Of a DNA stretch of 16,181 bases, positions 7,745-13,678 are shown piece by piece (position 1 is the stretch's first letter; each line of letters begins with the position of its first letter). Position numbers and translations under genes: made by a program. This stretch comes from Acidobacteriaceae bacterium. GTDB taxonomy: Bacteria > Acidobacteriota > Terriglobia > Terriglobales > Acidobacteriaceae. Location: contig PLBX01000280.1 of assembly GCA_003135495.1 (NCBI GenBank), positions 6,535 to 22,715 on the forward strand, read 5' to 3'. Below the pieces are notes generated by a model. It saw only the letters and a list, made by a program, of their open reading frames with translations, ran no database searches and was not told where the DNA came from.

Positions 7745-8329
7745 TCAGGCGAGCATGGAGACGGGTGATTCCATCTGCACCTGACTGGAGCTAGCCGAGG
7801 CCGGCATCTGCAGGGCGGCGTAAGCCTGCTGAGCCGAGGAAAGATTACCCGAGGCAAGATCCTGCCCAATTTGACTAAGAGCCGAGATCAATGAATTTTG
7901 GCTGGAGGAAGCGTCGCTTCCCGTGTCATCGCTCCCGCCCCCAGAGTGATGATGATGACGCAGACCGCTCGTGGGGTTCGTGGCGCTGGTGCTTTGAAGA
8001 TCCGTTTGGAGACTGGAGAAATCCTTTTGTGATGCGGAAAGATTTCCGAATTGAAGATCGGAAGCAAGCTGGTTAAAAGCCTGTATTACGGGATTTGTAT
8101 TCGTAGAAGCCGTGTTCGCCACGGAAGTTTGGCTGGCACTGTTCGCCGACGCGGCCGCTGTGGTCGAGAATTGAGCGAACGCTTTTTGAAGCGTGGCAAA
8201 ATCGGATTGCGCCGCCGTCAAGTTGCCAGACTGTAAAGCCTGACCAAGTTGTTGAATACCTTGTTTAGCGGCGCTAGGAGCGCCGAGCTGAAGTTGGCTA
8301 AGGCTGCTTAAAATTCCTGCAACGGACAT
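7745..8329 (-). CDS. GNL-repeat Ser/Gln-rich protein of unknown function
   Basis: This 194-residue protein has a good ribosome-binding site (GGAGGT about seven bases before the ATG at 8329). It contains three copies of a 24-residue unit at about residues 25-48 (QQLGQALQSGNLTAAQSDFATLQ), 85-108 (NQLASDLQFGNLSASQKDFSSLQ) and 151-174 (SQIGQDLASGNLSSAQQAYAALQ). Each has a helix, a GNL turn and a second helix ending in LQ. The units are joined by Ser/Thr/Ala/Asn-rich linkers, one containing RHHHHSGGG with four histidines. There is no signal peptide or membrane segment. The low-complexity, charge-poor composition and paired short helices resemble exported or surface-associated repeat proteins, but no function was recognised. 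The leader carries a 15-bp tandem repeat. It converges with the SmbP-like gene. Confidence 0.75.
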   Translation of the reverse strand: MSVAGILSSLSQLQLGAPSAAKQGIQQLGQALQSGNLTAAQSDFATLQKAFAQFSTTAAASANSASQTSVANTASTNTNPVIQAFNQLASDLQFGNLSASQKDFSSLQTDLQSTSATNPTSGLRHHHHSGGGSDDTGSDASSSQNSLISALSQIGQDLASGNLSSAQQAYAALQMPASASSSQVQMESPVSMLA

Positions 8330-8340
8330 TGATACACCTC

Positions 8341-8400
8341 CATGTGAGAATTAACGATGTGAGAATTAGCGATGTGACAGTTAGTGACCGTCAAGTGAAA
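8341..8400 (-). repeat. 15-bp degenerate tandem repeat in the leader of the GNL-repeat gene
   Basis: Successive 15-base units start at 8341 (catgtgagaattaac), 8356 (gatgtgagaattagc) and 8371 (gatgtgacagttagt), with a fourth, heavily decayed unit at 8386. Units one and two differ at two positions; unit three has four further changes from unit two. The array ends within about 11 bases of the ATG at 8329, so it would lie in the leader or promoter of the minus-strand gene. Confidence 0.8.
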
Positions 8401-8553
8401 CCGCCCGCGGCCGATCTGTCTGTATGGGAAACTCCGCCGGACCCGATCTTTCAGAAGCACGCTCCATTCCATTTGCTCAAACCATCGCCGAGATGGCCGT
8501 CGCAGCGTTTTGTGAGACTTGCTCGCCGCACTATTCAAGAACCATTGCGAATT

Positions 8554-8568
8554 GGGCAAACTTTGCCC
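8554..8568. promoter_or_regulatory. Perfect palindrome GGGCAAA-C-TTTGCCC
   Basis: Seven-base arms flank a single central base in the divergent gap (8330-8698) between the GNL-repeat gene and mbfA, 131 bases upstream of the mbfA ATG. The symmetry suits a dimeric repressor site; the one-base spacer makes an RNA hairpin function unlikely. No known operator was matched. The rest of this 369-base gap holds the 15-bp array and the mbfA promoter, and no credible gene. Confidence 0.35.
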
Positions 8569-8663
8569 GGTTTAACCCGGCAATCGCTGCCATCGCCGTT
8601 TCTCAACCGCGTGAGCAAAGCCAGCCCGCACCAAATTAATTAAAACCTTCTCATCACAGAATC

Positions 8664-8691
8664 TTGAAACCCAGAGCAGAATCGGTACACT
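8664..8691 (+). promoter_or_regulatory. Candidate mbfA promoter, placed for leaderless transcription
   Basis: TTGAAA (8664-8669) and TACACT (8686-8691) are separated by 16 bases. The -10 element ends seven bases before the ATG at 8699, so a normal start site would fall at or within a base or two of the ATG. No Shine-Dalgarno sequence is present before that ATG, which agrees with a leaderless mRNA. Confidence 0.45.
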
Positions 8692-8698
8692 TGTCCGC

Positions 8699-9655
8699 AT
8701 GGCACGTAAATTTAAAGACTTGACCGAACGAGAAATTCTGGCACTCGCAGTTTCATTGGAAGAGGAAGATGGCCGCATTCTCGCGGATTATGCCGAGGGA
8801 CTCCGCGATACTTTTCCGGCAACCGCGAAACTGTTTGACAACATGGGCGCGGAGGAATCGGAACATCGGGCGATGCTGATTGAAACCTATCGGGCCCGAT
8901 TCGGAGAACACATTCCCCTAATCAGGCGAGACGATGTCAAGGGCTTCGCGCCGCGCCGATCGTACTGGCTGACGCGTCCGCTAAAGATTGCGGAGGTTCG
9001 CAAGCAAGCCGAACTCATGGAACTGGAAACGCGCCAGTTTTATCAGAAGGCGATTGAGCAGGTGACCGACGCCGGCATCCGAAAACTGCTTGGAGATCTG
9101 GAGGAGATTGAACGCAAGCACCAGGTTACCGCTGGCGCGATGCAAGAGAATATGCCCCAGACAGTGAAGAAGACGGAAGAGGATGCGCAGCGTCGTCTTT
9201 TTGTTTTGCAAATCGTGCAACCAGGCTTGGCGGGTTTGATGGATGGATCGGTATCAACCTTGGCGCCGGTATTTGCTGCGGCCTTCGCCACCAAGAGCAG
9301 TCATGATGCATTGCTCGTGGGTATGGCCGCCTCGATTGGAGCCGGAATCTCGATGGCGTTTGCGGAAGCGTTATCCGACGATGGATCGATGACCGGCCGT
9401 GGGCGCCCGATGCTGCGCGGCGCAGTGACGGGATTGATGACCACGGCAGGAGGCATCGGCCATACTCTCCCATTTCTTATAAAAGATTTTCACGTCGCCT
9501 TCACCGCCGCAGTGATTATAGTTGCCCTCGAATTGGCGACGATTGCATGGATTCGAAACCGCTACATGGATACTCCTTTGCTATCGGCTGCGTTTCAAGT
9601 GGTAGTGGGCGGCGTTTTGGTCTTCGCCGTCGGAATATTGATCGGAAGCTCGTAA
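8699..9655 (+). CDS. mbfA: Membrane-bound ferritin / VIT1-type iron exporter (MbfA)
   Basis: This 318-residue protein joins an N-terminal ferritin-like (erythrin/rubrerythrin) four-helix domain to a C-terminal VIT1/CCC1-type membrane domain. MbfA proteins of Bradyrhizobium and Agrobacterium export iron across the inner membrane and protect against iron and peroxide stress. Diiron ligand candidates occur in all four helices: SLEEEDGR at 19-26, EESEHR at 52-57 (with His56), MELETRQFY at 107-115, and EIERKH at 136-141 (with His141). The membrane part starts near residue 172 ([20 protein letters not shown], a VIT1 signature), followed by [23 protein letters not shown] and three further hydrophobic helices ending at residue 318. 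The length is normal for the family. The gene stands alone on its strand and its regulator is not visible; the usual Irr control of alphaproteobacteria is not expected here. Confidence 0.92.
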   Translation: MARKFKDLTEREILALAVSLEEEDGRILADYAEGLRDTFPATAKLFDNMGAEESEHRAMLIETYRARFGEHIPLIRRDDVKGFAPRRSYWLTRPLKIAEVRKQAELMELETRQFYQKAIEQVTDAGIRKLLGDLEEIERKHQVTAGAMQENMPQTVKKTEEDAQRRLFVLQIVQPGLAGLMDGSVSTLAPVFAAAFATKSSHDALLVGMAASIGAGISMAFAEALSDDGSMTGRGRPMLRGAVTGLMTTAGGIGHTLPFLIKDFHVAFTAAVIIVALELATIAWIRNRYMDTPLLSAAFQVVVGGVLVFAVGILIGSS

Positions 9656-9707
9656 GCATCGTTATCTAGATATTTGGAGTAAACTCAAGTTAGGCTGAGC
9701 TTAATAT

Positions 9708-9929
9708 ATGCGTCCTCAAAGCAATTCAGTCATCACGAAAGATCCGGATATCCTCGGCGGGACGCCGGTTTTTCGAGGAACTCGCGTACCCTTTCAGGCT
9801 TTGCTCGATTATCTGGAAGGCGGACAAACTCTGCACGAGTTTCTTGAGGATTTTCCCTCCGTCACTCGTGAGGCTGCAGTTCATGCCTTGGAACACGCAA
9901 GATCGTTAGTAGTCAGCCAGCTCAAATGA
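9708..9929 (+). CDS. DUF433 antitoxin-like protein
   Basis: This 73-residue protein has the DUF433 pattern ITKDPDILGGTPVFRGTRVPFQALLDYLEGGQTLHEFLEDFPSVTREAAVHALEHA. It is a small winged helix-turn-helix domain, usually encoded directly upstream of a PIN-like DUF5615 partner and thought to act as antitoxin and autorepressor. The stop codon overlaps the start of the next gene (ATGA at 9926-9929), so translation is probably coupled. The ribosome-binding site is weak (GAG about nine bases before the ATG at 9708), 52 bases after the mbfA stop. The role as antitoxin is inferred from family and context. Confidence 0.88.
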   Translation: MRPQSNSVITKDPDILGGTPVFRGTRVPFQALLDYLEGGQTLHEFLEDFPSVTREAAVHALEHARSLVVSQLK

Positions 9930-10258
9930 AACTTCTGATTGACGAGTGCCTTCCAAGAAATCTCAAAAATCACATAACCGGACATGAGTGCTCTACAGTT
10001 CCTGAAGCAGGCTGGGCCGGGAAAAAGAATGGAGAGTTGTTGTCTCTAGCAGAACGCGCGGGATTTCAAATCTTTTTGACACTTGACCGCGGAATAGAGT
10101 ACGAACAAAATCTGAAGGGCCGAGAGATCGCCGTCATCTGTCTGTCCGCAAAATCGAATCGTTTGTCTGACATCATGCCGGGAGTGCCGCCTCTTCTCGC
10201 CGTTCTCAATTCAGGAATTGCAGTGCGACCCGGGCAGGTTATCCGTGTTCCTGACTAA
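9926..10258 (+). CDS. DUF5615 PIN-like toxin
   Basis: This 110-residue protein begins MKLLIDECLPRNLKNHI, the DUF5615 N-terminus, where Asp6 and Glu7 form the first acidic cluster of the PIN-like nuclease fold. It continues with NGELLSLAERAGFQIFLTLDRGIEYEQN, placing the second acidic residue in TLDRG. PIN-like toxins are metal-dependent ribonucleases, but activity of DUF5615 proteins is mostly inferred. The ATG overlaps the stop of the DUF433 gene by four bases, the usual type II toxin-antitoxin layout. The length is normal and no disruption is seen. Confidence 0.88.
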   Translation: MKLLIDECLPRNLKNHITGHECSTVPEAGWAGKKNGELLSLAERAGFQIFLTLDRGIEYEQNLKGREIAVICLSAKSNRLSDIMPGVPPLLAVLNSGIAVRPGQVIRVPD

Positions 10259-10291
10259 ACCAAGGTTTGCATTAAGTAGCGCAATGCACAT

Positions 10292-10342
10292 GTGGTGATG
10301 GGCATCGCCCCGTTGAAGCGTGCGCAGCGCCCATCCACCACA
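10292..10342. repeat. Hairpin between convergent genes
   Basis: GATGGGC (10297-10303) pairs with GCCCATC (10329-10335), and after one bulged base TGTGGT (10291-10296) pairs with ACCACA (10337-10342). This makes a 13-bp stem with a 25-base loop in the 91-base gap between the DUF5615 gene and the convergent oxidoreductase gene. No T-run follows on either strand, so it could be a weak bidirectional terminator. Confidence 0.45.
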
Positions 10343-10349
10343 CGCAAAG

Positions 10350-11495
10350 CTACTCGCCGATCGGCTTGCGCGGCGGCGGATGCCCTTCGGCCGCCCGCAT
10401 GTACTGTACGGGCCATGGAGTGGATTGTTTCAACTCCTGCGCTGCACGTAGCGCCCAGTAAGGATCGCGAAGCATCTCGCGTGCAAGAATTACCAGATCC
10501 GCCTGACCGGTTCGAATAATATGGTCGGCTTGCGCAGGCTCGGTAATCATGCCGACTGCTCCCGTCGAAATGTGCGCCTCCTTCTTTATCCTCTCCGCGA
10601 ACGGCGTTTGATAGCCGGGGCCGACGGGAATATTAGCCGATCGCACATTCCCTCCCGAGGAAACGTCGATCAGATCCACACCATGTTCTCGCAGCTTCGA
10701 AGCCAGAGCGATGGATTGTTCCAACGTCCATCCCGGATCGCTTCCATCTTCAGTTTTTCCGGTACTTGGATTTTCCAGCCAGTCGGTAGCGGAGATGCGC
10801 ACGAACAGTGGCAGACGCTCGGGCCAGACTTGACGAACCGCATCCGTAACTTCGATCAGGAAGCGTATGCGATTTTCAAAGCTGCCACCGTATTCGTCCG
10901 TTCGAAGATTGCTGATTGGGGACAGAAATTCGTGGATCAGGTAGCCGTGAGCAGCATGAAGCTCGATGACGTCATAGCCGGCGGCCAAGGCCCGTCGCGC
11001 GGCTGCGACGAAAGCATCGGTCGTTGACTTGATTCCACTGCCATCAAGGGCAGTCGGCTGCGGATAATTATCCGCGAAGGGCACCGCGCTCGGTGCCGGT
11101 ACAAAAGTCCAGCCTCCCTCGGCCGGCGGAATGACGCGGGCTGTTTCCCAAGGAGGAGCCGTACTGCCTTTTCGTCCCGCGTGCGCCAGTTGCATTCCGG
11201 CATAAGCTCCTTGCCCATGCAGAAAACTCGTTATGCGCTCGAGCGGTTCGATGTGTTCATCCTTGTAAATTCCGAGGTCCTGCGGAGAGATGCGGCCCTC
11301 GGGCGTGACGGCTGCGGCTTCGGACATTAGCAGCCCTGCGCCGCCCACGGCGCGACTGCCCAGATGCACCAGATGCCAATCGGTAGCGAATCCGTCCGTG
11401 CACGAGTACTGGCACATGGGCGAGACTACGATGCGATTCGGTAACCTTACACCTCGCAAAACAAGCGGCGAGAACAGATGCGGAGTATTGCTCAT
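10350..11495 (-). CDS. Old Yellow Enzyme, YqjM class (NADPH-dependent ene-reductase)
   Basis: This 381-residue FMN-dependent flavoenzyme reduces the activated C=C bond of alpha,beta-unsaturated carbonyl and related electrophiles with NADPH in the cytoplasm. YqjM-class marks are visible: SPMCQYSC with Cys28 and Tyr30 (Cys26 and Tyr28 in Bacillus YqjM), AHAGRKGS, the substrate-binding pair in ELHAAHGYLIHEFLSP (His180, His183 and Tyr185), NRIRFLIEV, and the FMN-phosphate loops SSGGN, GMIT and ADLVILAREMLRDP near the C-terminus. The length is slightly above YqjM. The gene diverges from the EamA exporter and has no clear Shine-Dalgarno sequence. The natural substrate is unknown; detoxification of reactive enones is the usual inference. 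NamA and YqjM are possible names, but no symbol is assigned. Confidence 0.93.
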   Translation of the reverse strand: MSNTPHLFSPLVLRGVRLPNRIVVSPMCQYSCTDGFATDWHLVHLGSRAVGGAGLLMSEAAAVTPEGRISPQDLGIYKDEHIEPLERITSFLHGQGAYAGMQLAHAGRKGSTAPPWETARVIPPAEGGWTFVPAPSAVPFADNYPQPTALDGSGIKSTTDAFVAAARRALAAGYDVIELHAAHGYLIHEFLSPISNLRTDEYGGSFENRIRFLIEVTDAVRQVWPERLPLFVRISATDWLENPSTGKTEDGSDPGWTLEQSIALASKLREHGVDLIDVSSGGNVRSANIPVGPGYQTPFAERIKKEAHISTGAVGMITEPAQADHIIRTGQADLVILAREMLRDPYWALRAAQELKQSTPWPVQYMRAAEGHPPPRKPIGE

Positions 11496-11773
11496 TCTGG
11501 GGAAAACCCTTTCCTATGCGCGGAAGAAGCGGCTTTTAAGATCGCAAATTGACGTTTCTCAATGCAAGCGAGACGACCCGGATTGTAGTTTTTCGAGGTG
11601 CCAGTGTTTGCCGCCCTGTTAACTGCGGTGTTAACTGCATTGATGACTGCGTTGATATCTGTACAAAAAATCTGCGTCCCGCCGCGCCCGCCATCGATCT
11701 ATTGATGAGTCAATGTTTGTGAACGGTTGCATTTATTAGGGACCGTATTCTGGTGCGGCAAGGTAGTGGGGCC
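11496..11773. other. Divergent intergenic region with a short degenerate tandem repeat
   Basis: This gap lies between the OYE and exporter genes. It holds TTAACTGCGGTG (11619-11630), TTAACTGCATTGA (11631-11643), TGACTGCGTTGA (11644-11655) and TATCTG (11656-11661), a decaying 12-13-base tandem repeat. No clear promoter pair or small gene was identified. Confidence 0.5.
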
Positions 11774-12727
11774 ATGGAAGCTTCGTTTCGTCCGGCGTGG
11801 AAGACCATGCTGGCATTCGCAATTATTTACTTTGTGTGGGGATCCACTTTCCTGGCAATACGTGTCGGAGTGCGCGAAGTTCCGCCACTTGTGTTCGCCT
11901 GCATGCGTTTCTTTACTGCCGGAGCGGTGCTCTACGCTTGGATGCGCATGAAGGGAACTCCTGCTCCGAATCTCCGCGAATGGGCCGCAATTTCGGTTGT
12001 TGCGCTCTGCATCTTCGTTTTCGATTACGGTCTGCTGTTCTGGGCAGAACAGCGAGTGCCTTCAGGAATCGCCGCCGTGATGCTGGCAACCATCCCGGTA
12101 TTTATGGCGCTGTCGGAAATCTTGTTTCTGCGCACCCAGCAGCTCACAGTACGTCTCGCCGTGGCTCTGCTGGTCGGCATCGGCGGAGTACTGATTCTCG
12201 TAAGCCACTCCGTCGGCTTGGCCGAAAAGCCGATTGATCCCGCTGGCGCTGTTGCGCTGGTGATCGCTGCCATTAGCTGGTCGATCGCCTCGGCTATGAC
12301 TCGCAAGCTGCCGCTGCCCGAATCCAAAGTCATGAGTTCGGGAGCACAAATGCTCGCGGGAGGAATTATGCTCGCCATCGCAGCGGCCGCCTTCGGCGAG
12401 TTCCGCGGATTCCATATTCAGGCCATCTCTCGCGGTGCCTGGTTCGCACTCGCCTACTTGATCGTCGCCGGCTCCATCATCGGTTTCACCGCATACGTCT
12501 GGCTCATCCATCACGAATCACCGACCAAAGTTGGAACCTACGCCTACGTCAATCCAGTCGTCGCCGTCATCGTCGGATATTTTCTTGGTGGCGAAGTCGT
12601 CGGGCTGAGAACCCTGCTCGGAACGCTGCTCGTGCTCGTCAGCGTCATAGTTATCACAACTACTCGCGTCAAGAAACCCGCTGTCGTCACGATGGGCAAC
12701 CGTATGCAAGAAGTTGCGGAGCCGTAG
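11774..12727 (+). CDS. EamA (DMT superfamily) exporter, YedA-like
   Basis: This 317-residue integral membrane protein has about ten hydrophobic helices in two EamA halves. It is a drug/metabolite transporter of the type that exports amino acids or other small molecules. Marks include AFAIIYFVWGSTFLAIRVGVREVPP at the first helix, FDYGLLFWAEQRVPSGIAAVMLATIPVFMALSEIL, and in the second half GFTAYVWLIHHESPTKVGTYAYVNPVVAVIVGYFLGGEVV, all typical of this family. ATG at 11774 gives the usual N-terminus; an in-frame GTG at 11753 would add seven residues, and neither start has a strong ribosome-binding site. The substrate is unknown. It diverges from the OYE gene and lies 192 bases upstream of the TetR gene, separated by two operator-like palindromes. 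Confidence 0.92.
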   Translation: MEASFRPAWKTMLAFAIIYFVWGSTFLAIRVGVREVPPLVFACMRFFTAGAVLYAWMRMKGTPAPNLREWAAISVVALCIFVFDYGLLFWAEQRVPSGIAAVMLATIPVFMALSEILFLRTQQLTVRLAVALLVGIGGVLILVSHSVGLAEKPIDPAGAVALVIAAISWSIASAMTRKLPLPESKVMSSGAQMLAGGIMLAIAAAAFGEFRGFHIQAISRGAWFALAYLIVAGSIIGFTAYVWLIHHESPTKVGTYAYVNPVVAVIVGYFLGGEVVGLRTLLGTLLVLVSVIVITTTRVKKPAVVTMGNRMQEVAEP

Positions 12728-12774
12728 TCTTCCATGCCCGCGATCGATAACCACGGCTGGAGTTGGGGCGCGGC

Positions 12775-12791
12775 TTTGACCCGTGGTCAAA
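12775..12791. promoter_or_regulatory. Operator-like palindrome, copy 1 (TTTGACC-CGT-GGTCAAA)
   Basis: Perfect 7-base arms flank a 3-base spacer, 48 bases past the stop of the exporter gene and upstream of tetR. Its centre (12783) is 99 bases from that of the second copy. The symmetry and length suit a TetR-family dimer. Confidence 0.65.
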
Positions 12792-12873
12792 CTAAACGAT
12801 CCCAAAAAACACCCAACCCGACAGAAGACCTTAAGAAAGCCTTGAAAGATGGTCTCGCGGTACTGTATCGTTC

Positions 12874-12890
12874 TTTGACCTGCGGTCAAT
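12874..12890. promoter_or_regulatory. Operator-like palindrome, copy 2 (TTTGACC-TGC-GGTCAAT)
   Basis: It has the same arms as copy 1 except for the last base, with the same 3-base spacer, ending 29 bases before the TetR ATG. A TTGAAA (12842) with TATCGT (12866) just upstream could be a promoter with an 18-base spacer, which would put this site on the start of transcription. The variable spacer with fixed arms argues for protein recognition rather than a duplicated block. Confidence 0.65.
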
Positions 12891-12919
12891 CAATACGACA
12901 GAAAACTGGGAGTTGGGCC

Positions 12920-13630
12920 ATGGAAGGAATTACCACGAGTCTCGCAAAACCGACGCGGTTGCGGCGTGACGGCAAGCCGCGGCCGCGTTCGGAGGCAAAA
13001 CGGGGGCGCATTGTTGAGGTTGCAATCAGGCATTTCGCCGAGCGCGGCTACAGCGCGGCTCGAGTCGAGGATATTGCCGCACAATTGGGTATCGCGAAGG
13101 GGTCAGTCTTTCAACATTTCAAAAGCAAAGATGGGCTGTTCTTCGAGGCCTATAAAAAAGCGGTGCAGTCGTTTCCAAAGTATATGCAAGCTCCTGCCGC
13201 GGTTTTAGAGCAAGGATTTTTTGAACTCCTTCGTTACTGGCTGGCGCGAACTGAGAACATGGTGCGAGATAACTGGTCCGCATACCGCATTTATCTGGTC
13301 GGAAATTATGGGACCGATCTGGCGTTACGGCGAGAGATCAACCGTTTTCTCGTCGCCGAAGATCCTTACGGATGGCGCGACTTCGTAGACTTTGGCAGAA
13401 AGCGGGGAGAGCTACGATCGGATCTCGACGTTGATATGACTGGATCCATTTTGGAGTGGACCATGGATCGCTTTCAAGATGCCTTACTTACCGAGGAGTT
13501 AGATCCAGGGTTATTTCGTAAGTCGGGCCCGGTTCCGCAGGAGAAGGAAGCTCGGATAGAACAGTTTGTTGAGTTAATCCGTCGAGCGATCGGGTCGGAC
13601 AAAGTGCAAACCGTAGCTCGGAAGCATTGA
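12920..13630 (+). CDS. TetR-family transcriptional regulator
   Basis: This 236-residue regulator has an N-terminal helix-turn-helix at about residues 28-74 (RGRIVEVAIRHFAERGYSAARVEDIAAQLGIAKGSVFQHFKSKDGLFFEAYKKA), a clear TetR signature. A helical ligand-binding domain follows, with no named subfamily recognised. ATG at 12920 is chosen over an upstream in-frame ATG at 12734: GGGAG sits seven bases before it, the homology starts here, and the longer frame would run through both operator-like sites. A basic 27-residue arm precedes the HTH. The Rieske oxygenase gene follows after 48 bases on the same strand, so the regulator probably represses its own transcript and that gene. The exporter upstream may also be in its reach. 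Confidence 0.93.
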   Translation: MEGITTSLAKPTRLRRDGKPRPRSEAKRGRIVEVAIRHFAERGYSAARVEDIAAQLGIAKGSVFQHFKSKDGLFFEAYKKAVQSFPKYMQAPAAVLEQGFFELLRYWLARTENMVRDNWSAYRIYLVGNYGTDLALRREINRFLVAEDPYGWRDFVDFGRKRGELRSDLDVDMTGSILEWTMDRFQDALLTEELDPGLFRKSGPVPQEKEARIEQFVELIRRAIGSDKVQTVARKH

Positions 13631-13678
13631 TCATTGGAAACTCGACCACGGAAGAGCTGAGAACGGAAGAACTAACAA

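Noticed and set aside
8329..8643. Plus-strand frame of 104 residues and minus-strand frame of 83 residues across the 15-bp repeat
   Set aside because: Both are made of the tandem repeat and intergenic sequence, with no domain; the repeat length (a multiple of three) keeps frames open artificially.
10521..11027. 168-residue plus-strand open frame opposite the Old Yellow Enzyme gene
   Set aside because: The opposite strand encodes a full, motif-complete enzyme; the frame has no start signal or recognisable domain.
11753..11773. GTG start for the EamA exporter
   Set aside because: Adds seven residues unlike the family N-terminus; ATG at 11774 fits better, though the ribosome-binding evidence is weak for both.
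12734..12919. N-terminal extension of the TetR frame
   Set aside because: It would translate both operator-like palindromes, has no homology to TetR proteins, and a good ribosome-binding site precedes the ATG at 12920.
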